Assembly: GCA_029215795.1 (NCBI GenBank)
Contig: JARDYH010000003.1
Location: forward strand, 261,013,062 to 261,077,061
DNA: 64,000 nucleotides
Source of the DNA: Anniella stebbinsi
Taxonomy: Eukaryota; Chordata; Lepidosauria; Squamata; Anniellidae
Direction of reading: 5' to 3'
The notes under the pieces were generated by a model. It ran no database searches. It was not told where the DNA came from and saw only the letters and a list, made by a program, of their open reading frames with translations. The position numbers were made by a program, and so were the translations under genes. Positions 43,481 through 54,187 of the stretch are shown here, piece by piece; the first letter of the stretch is position 1, and every line of letters starts with the position of its first letter.

Positions 43481-44020
43481 CGGATTGCCAATCAACACCA
43501 CCATCAAAGCACCCTCCCATCCTCAGCCACCTCAACCTGATGGCAAAAGTCAAAGAGGAAAAAATATTCTAGGAATGGGCTCTGTGGTTCCTGCCATAGA
43601 TACTTCTTTCCTAGAGCTGCTTGGCCAGAGGATCTTAGGAAGCTGGCAGGAAATTTTAAGCACCGCTTCCTAGGATGTACAAGGGACATTCCGGGAACAA
43701 AGCTTCTGTGGCATGGAACATAGAGCCTGTTCCTGGAATGGTTACCCGCTTTCCCCTCTCCTTTCTGGGTAGGGGAAGATGCCTTGGGGAGTGAGCTAGG
43801 GACCTGAAGAGGTGGAGCACTTTCTACACCTCTGCCTTAAAGGCATCAGGGCAAATACTACCTTTGGCTATTCCACTGGCTTCCCTAGAAATGTGTACAA
43901 AACATATCAAGTAAAGCAGAACCAAAAACCAACCAACCAACTAAACACCTCTGAGAAAATTTAAGAGATTTTCTTTTTCTCATCCCCATCCCATGTCTCC
44001 GCACCGCACCAGGAAAAAGA
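43481..44020. other. No gene recognised
   Basis: Unique DNA. Confidence 0.4.
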
Positions 44021-44023
44021 AAG

Positions 44024-44052
44024 CATATATATATATATATATATATATATAT
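44024..44052 (+). repeat. TA microsatellite
   Basis: About 13 TA units. Confidence 0.95.
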
Positions 44053-44239
44053 TCTCCAATATGTTTGTGGTGGTCCCTCCCAACTCCACCCCACACACAA
44101 CCTGCCATGAAACAGTGCTAGGTATGGCACACTGAGGAGGATGCAACATTGAACACTTTCAGGCCCTTGCCACAACAGGATTGTGGTCTGGGTTGGCCCC
44201 TGACTGTTCCCTGTGAGCCCACAGGGATTCCCAGGGGTG

Positions 44240-44560
44240 AGGGAGGGCCCGGGATTTTTCTGAGTCAACAGGAACCAGAAAAATCCAGAATCTACCACAG
44301 TCTCGGGAAGTTCCTGGGGCCGCAGAATATGTGGCCGCCTGTCCTGGTGCTGCTGCGCTTATGCGCAGGTAAGAACAGCAGCACCAGTGGCCACGGAGCT
44401 GCACTGTGCAGCTCCATGGTCATCAGGAGGGGGGGGTGGCAAAATTGCCATCCCCAGGATGGTGACAGGGAGGGGGTCCCGATTGCACACATTTTTTTTT
44501 TACTTACTTTTTCGTTGGAGCGCAGGAGTACTCTTCCTGGTTAAAAAGAACAACAACAAA
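44240..44560. repeat. GC-rich hairpin element T, second copy
   Basis: A strong hairpin at 44331-44394 pairs GTGGCC and TGGTGCTGCTG with CAGCAGCACCA and GGCCAC; its loop carries GCGCAGGTAAGAAC, again a donor-like GGTAAG. Continues with ggtggcaaaattgccatccc, itself inverted. Confidence 0.45.
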
Positions 44561-44564
44561 ATGG

Positions 44565-44985
44565 CAGGCTGCTCCCTCTACACCCCGTGGTGTAGAAAGG
44601 GCTTCAGACAGGGGAGGAGGAAATCACATTTCCGTACCACCGCTCTGCTTCCTGCTTCTCTTCTCCATTTAAAATGAGCTGAATTACACGAGAAGAGAGC
44701 TGCGACCACTTGGCCTGTAGTGTAAAACCTCCCAGCTCGTACAGTTGAATGGGAGAGTGCCCTCTAGTGGATGTTTTATAGCGCAACTTTGCCTGCACAC
44801 GGCAGGAAATCCCAACATGTTTCAGAAGAATCGGTTTTCCGAGGCTTATTTTTAAACGGATTAACTGGGAAAAGGAGCGGAAATGCAAAGTGACCCTCGA
44901 ACATCTGTGAGTGGACAGACTGCAGACCGTTAATAAATTTGCTGCCACCGTCCTTCGCAGCAGCAGCCAAAACAAAAACAACAAG
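44565..44985. repeat. Repeat R, partial copy
   Basis: ggaaatcacatttccgtacc, gctctgcttcctgcttctc, then tttgcctgcacacggcagga match 30.64-30.83 kb in order. Confidence 0.4.
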
Positions 44986-45109
44986 AAAAACTTAGAAAAA
45001 TTTAAAGTCAGAAAGAAGCTGTGCTATTGCCCCCACAAAAATTCCCCCCTTGAGAAATTTGGTGAAATCCTCCCCCACCCCCAACATCATTTTACTGCCC
45101 ACAAGTAGG

Positions 45110-45415
45110 GTAGCAAATCTGGCATGACTGTTTGCCTATAGCTCTGATCCTAAGCAAAGAGCTCGATCACCATAAAACCAAAGCCACTAATGCCCCCAAA
45201 ATAACAATAAAAAATGGACAGTTGTCAGTGTGAACGTCTTTGAGCTCTAAGGAGCCTCTCGGATGGTATGCTCATATCCTTTCCTATATTTTTAATTATC
45301 TTTTTCAAATTGTGCATTAATGGGTTGAGCTATCACGGCTGAAAAGATGACCCTAATTAGAAGCACAGCTAAGCAGCACAGTTGAGGAACGGGGGGATTA
45401 ATGATATAGGGCTTC
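45110..45415. other. Repeat-free segment, candidate conserved non-coding DNA
   Basis: Even composition with no dispersed repeat, lying between repeats (ttaattatctttttcaaatt, gaccctaattagaagcacag). No open frame of note. Confidence 0.3.
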
Positions 45416-45619
45416 CTACCTCCAGTGAGGTCTGGGGGAAAAAACTGCATGGCTAGTCTAAAGCTAGAATATCAAATGATTGCCGTTTTGCTACTCTTAC
45501 AAGATGGGTGGTATTATGAATTTGCAATGCCGACTGGACAGATTGCTGACAAAATGGCTTTGCATCAGTGCAGGGTTTGCCGTTTCTTTCTTGTACCAGT
45601 TCAGGTGGGAGTTCTGAAG

Positions 45620-46130
45620 TTATTTATTCATTTATTTATTTGCTGCATTTCTATACCGCCCAATAGCCGAAGCTCTCTGGGCGGTTTACAAAAATTAAAA
45701 CCATAAAGACCATTCAAAGTATAAAACAACAACAGTATAAAAACATAATTTAAAATACAATATAACAGCACAACCAGAATAAAAAACCGAGCAGCCATGC
45801 AGAAATTGATAAGGATTTAAAATACAAATTTAAACAGCAAGGTTAAAATATCAAACTGAAGAACTGTTAAAACACTGTGAGAATAAGAAGGTTCTTCACC
45901 TGGCATCTAAAGGAGTATAATGTAGGTGCCAGACAAACCTCTCTGGAGAACTCATTACACAACTGGGGTGCCACAGAGAGAAGGCCCTCCTCCTAGTAGC
46001 CACCTGCCTCACTTCCTTTGGCAGGGGCTCACGGAGAAGGGCCCCCGAAGATGACCTTAGGGTCTGGGTAGGTACATATGGGAGGAGGCGTTCCTTCAAA
46101 TAACCTGGCCCCAAGCTGTTTAGGGTTAGT
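45620..46130 (-). repeat. L2-like LINE 3' end
   Basis: Minus strand: ORF2 end LGPGYLKERLLPYVPTQTLRSS and ...REPLPKEVRQVATRRRAFS (46114-45930), then the 3' untranslated part and the tail with tctataccgcccaatagccg, gaagctctctgggcggttta at 45650-45695. Moderately diverged with at least one frame break. Confidence 0.75.
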
Positions 46131-46724
46131 TGGCATCCTATCCATGATGGCAGGATGAGGACCCCCGCACTTGCATCTCTGCTCCCAAAAAAACACGAGT
46201 GTTACCTTCAGGCTGGCAGTAGTGAAAAGGTAAATAGCCCTAGCACTCCCCTCCGGTCACGGAAGAAGTGGGACTATGAATAGTACCAGACCTACCACCC
46301 TGGGACTCAGATACCTTCCTCACTGCACCACTGAGTCAGCTTGCAGGCTAAAAGAGTAACTAGCCTGATCTCCCTTGTGCTGCAGCACCACCTTAAGAAT
46401 GGCTAAAGAGGAAACTATCAACCCAGCTTGTCTAAATGCTAGGAAAGCCTCGGGGTGGGTGCACAGCGGCGTGGCATCAATTCTTTCTGCCGAAGCTACG
46501 GAAGAAAAAAAGTCAGGGACTTACCCCAACTTTTTTATCCGGAGCGAGGTGAAGGCGTGCAAGATGATGTCAAGACAGCCCTAAGCCTCGCTCCAGAGTT
46601 GCAGCAGAGGCTAGCCGGGCAGATGGTGACCCTTGATTGGTCGCCGTCCATCCAGGCAGAGGACGGGGACGTGAACAGCGCCGGGTACCCCGCGCTTTCC
46701 CTGCGGCATCAAGTTTGTACTTTA
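46131..46724. other. No gene recognised
   Basis: The open frames near 46375-46784 end in poly-asparagine from the AAT run and are not genes. Confidence 0.4.
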
Positions 46725-46725
<1 letters not shown>

Positions 46726-46773
<48 letters not shown>

Positions 46774-46960
46774 TTTATTTGTAGCCCGCCTCTCCCTCCA
46801 GATCGAGGCGGGGAACAACAACAATATAAAACATAAAAATCACAACAGTTAAATTTTTAAAAAAAAAACAAGAGAAAAATACAACATTAAAAACATCTTA
46901 AAATTCATCTGGATAGGCCTGTCGGAAGAGAACAGTCTTCATGACTCTCTTAAATTCATG
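46726..46960 (-). repeat. L2-like LINE 3' end with AAT tail
   Basis: About 16 AAT units, then agcccgcctctccctccaga, gaggcggggaacaac, and an A-rich region ending at ggcctgtcggaagagaac. Same subfamily as 29.1 and 40.1 kb. Confidence 0.7.
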
Positions 46961-46984
46961 AAGACTGTCATGAACACATATAAA

Positions 46985-47105
46985 TGTGTTTATATGTAAT
47001 TCTGTTTATATTCTTTTATTCTGTTTGTCCACCACTCTGAAATTTTTGAATGGGGAGCGGTATATAAATATTGTAAAGAAAGAAAGAAAGAAAGAAAGAA
47101 AGAAG
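46985..47105 (+). repeat. LINE 3' tail with AAAG microsatellite
   Basis: ccaccactctgaaatttttg, aatggggagcggtatataaa, then six to seven GAAA units. Probably a plus-strand L2-type tail. Confidence 0.5.
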
Positions 47106-47505
47106 ATTAGCTGCCCCTCCCAGCAGCAAAAGCACGGGGCTTGGGATCATCACCGTAGCAACTCGCTGCCGTAAAGACAGCCCCCAGGTGACCTGAGGAA
47201 TCAATGGCAGCCTTCTTGGCTCTGTGTAAGCGTTGCTCCATGATTGGTTCCTCGGAGCAGAATTCATTGCTCCCCTTTTGCGGGTGGCCCAGGTGTGCTA
47301 CAGGTGGCGAACGCAACCCTGGTTCCTCCTGCTGGCAGCAGCAATGTTGCGGCCCTTCCAGAAATGAGCATTTCTGCTTGTTGCAGTGCTTCCCCTGTTG
47401 CAGCATGGGAGGGGCCATGCCTAGGCCACCTCCGGCATGCCTGGGCCACCAGCCCTGCTAGAAGAAGTAGTTATTTTCTCTCCTTTCCCCTTCCTTTTTT
47501 CCATT
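47106..47505. other. Unrecognised GC-rich stretch
   Basis: Open frames on both strands but none with a recognisable domain. ccaggtgtgctacaggtggc and gcaatgttgcggccc words suggest repeat-like palindromic DNA. Confidence 0.35.
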
Positions 47506-47509
47506 TGCG

Positions 47510-47625
47510 TTGTGTCTTTTTAGGTCGTAAGCCTGTGGGCACAGATGGTCTTGTTTAACGGATTAGATGCATGCCGCTCTAGGGGCCTTTTGGACTGAGG
47601 AGCGATATAAAAAGGAAATATCAAT
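47510..47625 (+). repeat. LINE 3' tail
   Basis: ttttaggtcgtaagcctgtg, cgctctaggggccttttgga, gaggagcgatataaaaagga: the plus-strand tail type of an L2-like LINE. Confidence 0.5.
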
Positions 47626-47989
47626 CTTTAGCCATGTCTTCTGCTTTTGGCCCCTTTCCTTCTCAACTGTCTGCTCTGAAACCTTTAGAGCTCCAACCAT
47701 CGCCTACCTTGGATCTACTGGGCCTTGAGTTACAAAATCTAGAATTGGGCCTCCACCGGTGGCCACCTGCGACCTGTTCAGGAGCTTGTCCGCAGCTTAA
47801 TTCCCAGACTGGTTGTCCCCAGAACACTTTGAAACAGGCCAAATTACAACAGAGCTTAACTGCATAGTTCAGTTCTGCCCTTCAGTGTGTCTCCCCCCAC
47901 CCACCCACCGCAACATGCACAAGTTACCGGTATGGGGCAACCAGTCCAGATTGGGAGTGCTGTGGGAGGCAAAAGTTTTTAAAAAACCC

Positions 47990-48102
47990 CTTCTGTCATG
48001 TTATGGTCCTGATCCAGATTGCCCCCCACTGTCTGCAATTTGCATTGCAAACAATGATGTCATTCATTTCAATATGGCCTCTCTTTTTTGCAATGCAAAT
48101 TG

Positions 48103-48154
<52 letters not shown>

Positions 48155-48260
48155 TGTGTGTGATGTTTCCAGATCAGGATCACAATGGGAGGGCGCAGTA
48201 GGTTAAACTCATTTTCCTCCCCTCCCCAGTGCTGGGATCCAGATCAATTACCCTGCTCTG
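47990..48260. repeat. Palindromic repeat with CT expansion
   Basis: GCAATTTGCATTGCAAA (about 48036-48052) and TTTGCAATGCAAATTGC (about 48088-48104) are perfect complements; the right arm is followed by about 22 CT units (48105-48150). ctgatccagattgcc and ctggatctg-like pieces continue outward. Confidence 0.55.
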
Positions 48261-48324
48261 GCAATTTGTACACACAGAGACACTGCACTCAAGGATGTGC
48301 AGTTAAGGTCACATGTACTTTGGT

Positions 48325-48545
48325 CCATAGTCCATAAGAACATAAGACGAGCCCTGCAGGATCAAACCAAAGCATTACATCTTCCAACATTCTGTTCACA
48401 CAGTTGCTATCCAGGACCTGCGTACACTAGCAACCTCCCACTCATCTTCCAGAACAACCGCCGTACAGAAGTATGCTGCTTCTGATGCTGGAGGTAATTT
48501 ATAGCCTTCATGACAAGTAGCCATTGATAGTTTTCCATGAATTTG
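48325..48545 (-). repeat. CR1-like LINE 3' tail, subfamily K
   Basis: cataagaacataagacgagc, gcaggatcaaaccaaagc, acattctgttcacacagttg, ccgtacagaagtatgctgct. Diverged but in the right order. Confidence 0.65.
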
Positions 48546-48919
48546 TCAAATCCCCCTTCAAAGCTGTCCCTGTTGGTGGATAACATTTGCTTTTTTTCAT
48601 TGCAGCCACTCCCTGAGTCAACATTTTCATCTTCCCAAAAGAGCGGCTGGGATACCTCAAAACACAGGACAGATCAGGGAAAGCGTAGAGGTTACCACAG
48701 GCAAATAAAGGGAAGAGTAGCCCAACGATGATATAAAGAGAATACACAAAGGAAAGGGTAGAAAGGCATCTAGTCAAATTGAATGAGGACTAAAAGGATA
48801 TTGAGCACCTTGTACATGTACAAGCAGGGGTACAGAGGCAGCTATCTTAAATGGATCAAAGGATTATCAGCAACTGAATCTCAAGCTATCCAGCTTGCTT
48901 GTAGAGAACAGGAGAAAGA

Positions 48920-49420
48920 GGAGCTAGCCGAAGCTTTCCAGGCAGTTTACAAAAGTAAAAAAAAAACCCCGATTAAAAATACTTTACACAAAGTGTAAAA
49001 ACACTATGCATAACTACACATAAAGCCTATCTATACACGCTGGATAAAACACTTTGAAAACATTTTGAAAACTGTATATGGAATATGTCCTGGGCCCCAA
49101 GAGTTCTCAAAACTGTTATAAACTGTTTTAAACCGTTTTAAAGCAGTAGTGTAGATAGGCTCATAGACAACATATATCTAAAACAAGTTTAAGCAATCGA
49201 TCAAAGACAATCCATGACCTGATTAAAAACCAGGTGCTGAAAAGATATCAGTGTTGGCACCAGGCAGGCCTCTTTGGGGAGATCATTCCAACTATTTGGG
49301 GGCCATCACTGAGAAGGCCCTCTCCTTTGTGTCTAGTTTCCCAACCTCCCTTAAAGGCACCCAGAGGATGGCCTTAGATGCTGAACACAGTGTATGGATA
49401 GGTTCTTTAATGAGCTCTTC
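48920..49420 (-). repeat. L2-like LINE 3' end, split by MITE B
   Basis: ctagccgaagctttccaggc and gtttacaaaagtaaaaaaaa form the tail (48920-49010). After the MITE at 49022-49166 the ORF2 end resumes (aggcctctttggggagatca, gaaggccctctcctttgtgt) up to about 49420. Confidence 0.65.
49022..49166. mobile_element. MITE family B-like element nested in L2
   Basis: Ends aaagcctatctatacacgc and complement gtgtagataggctca; interior ttgaaaacattttgaaaact and tataaactgttttaaaccg as at 11.8 kb. It splits an L2 tail. No clean duplication was identified. Confidence 0.65.
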
Positions 49421-49781
49421 TTTAATAAGAGACCTTGTTCTGTGTATACGAGATTTTGTGCATGCGCAACGTCAAAGTGCAACTTAGGAGCTACAGTTTG
49501 GAATCACATAGTGCAGCATGATGTCATGTGTCACTACATTATCTACTCCCTTCCTGATCGCTTGTTTTCATGTGGCCTGAGTGCATGATGACATCATACA
49601 TTGTTTACTAACCAATCATCAGTATATCGAGGAAAACAGAGTCCTCCTTTTCCTCCTTGTCATAGCTGTAGCTGTTGCAATGATGAAGGAAGCAGTGGTG
49701 GACACACCACATCATTCGATTGTTAAACCAACTCAGCGCATTGCTTAGCTACAGACAGTGCATGCTCTGAAGCTCTAAATC
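49421..49781. other. No gene recognised
   Basis: Unique DNA. Confidence 0.4.
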
Positions 49782-50101
49782 TAGGCTGACCATATGAAAA
49801 GGAGGACAGGGCTCATGTAACTTTAACAGTTGTATAGAAAAGGGAATTTCAGCCAGGGTCATTTGTATGCAATTAGTTCCTGGTGAAATCCCCTCTTTAT
49901 CACAACAGTTAAAGATGCTAGCACTATACTAGTGTGACCATATATGAAAGAAGGCAGGGCCCCTGCAACTTTAACTGTTGTGATGAAGAGGGAATTTCAC
50001 CAAGAACTAATTGTATACAAATGACTCTGGCTGAAATTCCCTTTTCTCTACAACTGTTAAAGTTACATGAGCCCTGACCTCCTTTTCATATGGTCAGCCT
50101 A
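49782..50101. mobile_element. FB foldback element, 320-bp copy
   Basis: Type-a ends on both sides (GACCATATGAAAAGGAGGAC and complement). Both arms and the common loop orientation are present. Flanks (TCTAAATC / GATCAGTC) do not match, so the duplication has decayed or was lost. Confidence 0.85.
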
Positions 50102-50114
50102 GATCAGTCCTCAA

Positions 50115-51165
50115 CATTTTGTTATGCATTTATTATTTATTTAATAGATTTATATACCACTGACCTTATTTAAAATATATATCTATGTGGTGGATATTTC
50201 AAAATATATTTGATTCATCATAATCACCACTATCATCCTCATCCTCACCATCCTCACTATCATCACCATCATCCACAATGCATGTATCCAGGCTCGCTAC
50301 TAATGGATGCATTTTGACAGACAAGCCAATTAGTTATGAAATTTGGCATCATCATTACCGATGACCGTTTACCAGTATAGTCATTTGGAAAGGTGGTTAT
50401 GCAGACTGTTCTGCCAGTGGGGAGGAGAATCCTACTCCAGACACAGCACCAAGGATAGGTAAAACTCCCCTTGCCGAGATGACTGGTTTATCAAGTGGCT
50501 CCCTGCAAATGATCAGTTATCCCTTGGTAAACTGGATAACTTATTGTTCACCCATCATTACAGCAGCTTCTATTGTGGTGGCTTGGAGGTACAAACCTGC
50601 AATACACCAAATTGCATATTGCATAGATGTAAACCCCCCCCCCCCCCCAAGGAGTAGGACATTTTTTTTTAACAGTGAACTGAAATGCTAACTGGAAACA
50701 CCTGGGCTGCCATATCGGTGGCCATGTCTATTTCTCCCCCAACTATCACTCCCACTATCATGAGTGACATCTGAGGCTTGGGAGTTGCAATTCAAGGCCA
50801 TGATGCACTTCTTATTAATATACATCTTTTTATATGTCCATTGTGTGCTGCAGTGCTCTGTGCGCATTGTAGTACCATCTGTTGTGCAGCTATGGCGTTG
50901 ACATTACACCTGTTTTTCCATCAGCTCCAAGGGACACCGAATATATAATGAAAAACTCTGAATGTATGAGCATTAGAAGTATGCATTTCCCATGGCAATT
51001 CTGCTTTCAGCAGCAAACTGAGACTTTTTTTAAAATCCTTTTAGAAAATCGTACGCTCGTTTGATGCTCAGAAAAGAAGAAGAGCGTAAACGGAAAAAGA
51101 AACTCATAGTCAGGAAGAAGATGTGTGATAACTGATTCAGCAAGCGTTCCAAAGGTGGGGATATC
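50115..51165. other. No gene; simple repeats
   Basis: A short LINE tail (ttaatagatttatataccac) near 50140-50165, a CAT/ATC-rich run at 50215-50275, and a C run at 50636-50649. Nothing coding recognised. Confidence 0.4.
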
Positions 51166-51173
51166 TCAGAGTC

Positions 51174-51486
51174 TAGGGTGACCAGATAAAATCCAGGTCA
51201 GGGCTCATGTAACTTTAACAGTTGTAGAGAAAAGGGAATTTCAGCCAGTGTCATTTGTATGCAATTAGTTCCTAGTGAAATTCCCTCTTCATCACAACTG
51301 TTAAAGTTGCAGGGGCCCTGCCTTCTTTTGTATATACTTGTATATGCCTGCACCTTTAACTGTTGTGATGAAGAGGGAATATCACCAGGAACTAACTGCA
51401 TACAAATGACACTGGCTGAAATTCCCTTTTCTCTACAACTGTTAAAGTTACATGAGCCCTGACCTGGATTTTATCTGGTCAGCCTA
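51174..51486. mobile_element. FB foldback element with inverted loop
   Basis: Exact duplication TCAGAGTC at 51166-51173 and 51487-51494. Type-b ends. The loop reads ggccctgccttcttttgtat, the complement of the loop in the reference copy, so the central segment is flipped (and shortened) relative to the arms. Confidence 0.9.
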
Positions 51487-51504
51487 TCAGAGTCTCAATG
51501 GTAT

Positions 51505-51665
51505 AGAAGACAAGAGGCTAGCTCAGCCTCCCCCAACCTGCACCCTTCAGATGCTTTGCATTTCAATGCCCATCAGCCCCAGACAGCACAGCCAAGGATC
51601 AGAAATACTGAGAGTTGTAGTCAAAAACAACTGGAGTGCATCAGGTTGGGGAAGGCTAGGCTACC
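51505..51665. repeat. P1 palindromic repeat
   Basis: cagcctcccccaacctgcac and its complement atcaggttggggaaggct bound the repeat; aatgcccatcagcccc and gagttgtagtcaaaaacaac lie inside. Full-length relative of 13.5 and 55.35 kb. Confidence 0.65.
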
Positions 51666-51853
51666 TCATCAAGAGCCATGAAGTGGTCAGTCAATAAAGA
51701 GATGCATGGAATGCTAGGCTTTGGGCTCTCCTTGACATTCCTCAGATTGTCTTGTCTGAGGAGGATCTTCCAAATTTCATGTGAATTCACTATGTTGACG
51801 ACATGGAGATTTAGAGGCTCTGAGCCAGAGCTGGCACTGGTTTGGTGCACTGG

Positions 51854-52119
51854 TACAGTGACCATATGGAAAGGAGGACTGGGCTCCTGTATCTTTAACA
51901 CTTGTATTGAAAAGGGAATTTCAGCAGGCGTCATTTGTATGCCCTGCCCTCTTTTGTATCTGGTCACTTTAGTATAGTTTCTGCAGCTTTAGCTGTTGTG
52001 ATGAAGAGGGAATTCCACCAGGTGCTGCATGCATAACAACGACACCTGATGAAATTCCCTTTTCCATGCAACTGTTCAAGATATAGGAGCCCTGTCCTCC
52101 TTTCCATATAGTCACCCTA
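51854..52119. mobile_element. FB foldback element, older subtype, inverted loop
   Basis: Ends TACAGTGACCATATGGAAAG and complement. TGCACTGG (51846-51853) and TGCAATGG (52120-52127) agree at 7 of 8. The loop (ccctgccctcttttgtatct, ggtcactttagtatag) is complementary to the common loop. Part of the left arm is deleted, so the copy is 266 bp. Confidence 0.85.
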
Positions 52120-52176
52120 TGCAATGGCAGAGAAGGACCAACAGAGCTTGTAGGCCTTCCCCCTGGCCTGTCTGGG

Positions 52177-52496
52177 TAGGCTGACCCTATGAAAAGGAGG
52201 ACAGGGCTCATGTAACCTTAACAGTTGTAGAGAAAAGGGAATTTCAGCCAGTGTCATTTGTATGCAATTAGTCCCTGGTGAAATTCCCTCTTCGTCACAA
52301 CAGTTACAGTTGCAGGCACTATACTAGAGTGACCATATACAAAAGAAGGCAGGGCCCCTGCAACTTTAACTGTTGTGATGAAGAGGGAATTTCACCAGGT
52401 ACTAATTGCATACAATTGAAGCCAGCTGAAATACCCTTTTCTCTGCAACTGTTAAAGTTACATGAGCCCTGTCCTCCTTTTCATATGGTCAGCCTA
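52177..52496. mobile_element. FB foldback element, 320-bp copy
   Basis: Type-a ends; exact duplication TGTCTGGG at 52169-52176 and 52497-52504; common loop orientation. Confidence 0.92.
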
Positions 52497-52504
52497 TGTC
52501 TGGG

Positions 52505-52700
52505 TGGTCTATGTGTTGTGAAAATTGCAAAAGGAGAGATGGTCAGGGCTCTGTTGGGTGGCTGCTGATTGGGGAGAGCTAATGGAACATGTGGTAGGAG
52601 GGGCTTAGCAAGGAGAGGGGCTTGTAGCAACCTCACAGCCACCACAAGTCAGCAATGGAGCCTGGCAGCTTCGATATCAGTGGGGCAGTGAATCCACTAC
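52505..52700. other. No gene recognised
   Basis: Short unique stretch between two mobile elements. Confidence 0.4.
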
Positions 52701-52736
52701 AGGTTTAAGATAATAAAACGTAAGAAGACCCATGCT

Positions 52737-53062
52737 TCAGGTGACCATATTTGGAACCCCCCCCCCCAAAAAAAGGACACCCAGTCGGGGGTGGGTGGGA
52801 AAGCAGATTTCCAGGGCCTCCAGAAAGCGCATCATTCCCTGTCCCCCCACTGCTCCAATTGGTGCACTTTCCCCTCCTCTGCATCCCTCCCCCCAATGCT
52901 CCACTCAGGCCTCTCCTGTCATATCCAGGAATGACACACTTTCCCCTTTAAGGTCCCAATTGGAGCAGTGGAGGGGAATGACATGCCTCAAGAAAGCATG
53001 TCATTATCCCCTGCCATTCTAATGGCGGACTTAAAGGGGAAAGTGTGTAATTCCAGGACATC

Positions 53063-53111
<49 letters not shown>

Positions 53112-53205
53112 ACTTACATAGAAAATTACAGAAAATCCCCCCTGACACCCAGGATAGAACAAAAACCAGGACAAATCCAGGGAAATCCTGACAGTTGGTC
53201 ACCCT
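52737..53205. mobile_element. HT3 hAT-like element with TAGGGTGACC-type end
   Basis: Left end caggtgaccatatttggaac and right end cagttggtcaccctaa are inverted relatives of the FB and HT2 ends. The interior has internal hairpins (ggaatgacacactttcccct with its complement near 53030-53053) and about 16 TTA units at 53064-53110. It interrupts a K-type LINE tail (aagaagacccatgc | ctggatcagatcaagg). The target duplication is not clear. Confidence 0.65.
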
Positions 53206-53405
53206 AACTGGATCAGATCAAGGGCCCATCTAGTCCAACATTCTGTTCACACAGTGCCCAACCATGTCCAACTACATGTTGACCAGGAACCCACAAGCAG
53301 GAAATAAGTGCAACAGCACCCTCCCACCCATGATCCCCAGCAACTGGTGTACATAGGCTTACTGACCCTGCTATTGGTCCTCCAGAAATTTATTCCCCAG
53401 GCCTT
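53206..53405 (-). repeat. CR1-like LINE 3' tail, subfamily K
   Basis: ctggatcagatcaagggccc, atctagtccaacattctgtt, gttgaccaggaacccacaag, ccccagcaactggtgtacat. Its 3' end (about 52705-52736) lies left of HT3. Confidence 0.7.
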
Positions 53406-53535
53406 GAGATTTTCTGGGGAGGCTTTCTTTTCAGTGTAGGTGTTTGTGGATGAAGTGGAACAAAATGAGGAACAGGGCCTTGTCCATGGTGGCCCCTTCC
53501 CCTTGAAATTTTCTTCCGAAAGGATATCCATTGGA
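53406..53535 (+). repeat. L2-like LINE ORF2 end fragment
   Basis: cagggccttgtccatggtgg, ccccttccccttgaaatttt match the conserved end of the L2 ORF seen at 1.75 and 58.07 kb. Confidence 0.5.
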
Positions 53536-54185
53536 CCAGTTTTCTACAGTCCTACAGGAGAATGGTGATAGCCTCTTCCCCCACCCCCAAATATGTGTGT
53601 GATATTTTCTTTCAGCACAGCTTTCTAGTCCTAAATTCCATGTCAAAAGAATTTCATTTTTTTTACCTTGCACGTCACCATCTAAAGATATATCTGCTGG
53701 TACATTGCTCTATTCTGCAGGTGAAGCTAAGCTTTGTGTTCAGATGTGTCTGCAAGTAAAGGAGATAAAATACCATGACATCAATGGCGCAGGCGTCACA
53801 TAATCCCATTAGGAGCGTTTATTATGCCATGGCACCATCTGGCTAGCTCTTTGTTAGAGTTATTTTTCACAGATTAATATACCTCATCATACATTTATTC
53901 ACGGGTGAAGGGTTGGCTGAGGGAAAAGCAAAACAGGGTAACAGTTGCTTTCTGCTCAGTGCCTTATCTGAAATGAAACAATTGTGTCTCTGTAATCACA
54001 CACCTTTGGAAAAATTATGAACATGTTTGGTTGAAGGTGATGTTTGGAAACATATACCACACCGACATCTAAACAGGTGTCTCCTCAGGAACTGAACCTG
54101 GAAATGTTCAAACTAAATATATGATGCTTCTTGTGTTTTGGGGCATTTGATCACTTCCAACTTTGATGATGTTGATGATAATTGT
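53536..54185. other. Repeat-free segment, candidate conserved non-coding DNA
   Basis: 53760-54130 has an even composition and no repeats (catcaatggcgcaggcgtca, gtttattatgccatggcacc, atctgaaatgaaacaattgt). In a window this repeat-rich, such a gap may reflect constraint, but this cannot be shown here. Confidence 0.35.
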
Positions 54186-54187
54186 AG

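Noticed and set aside
46455..46784. 109-residue frame ending in poly-asparagine
   Set aside because: The end is the AAT tail of a LINE; the start has no homology I can recognise.
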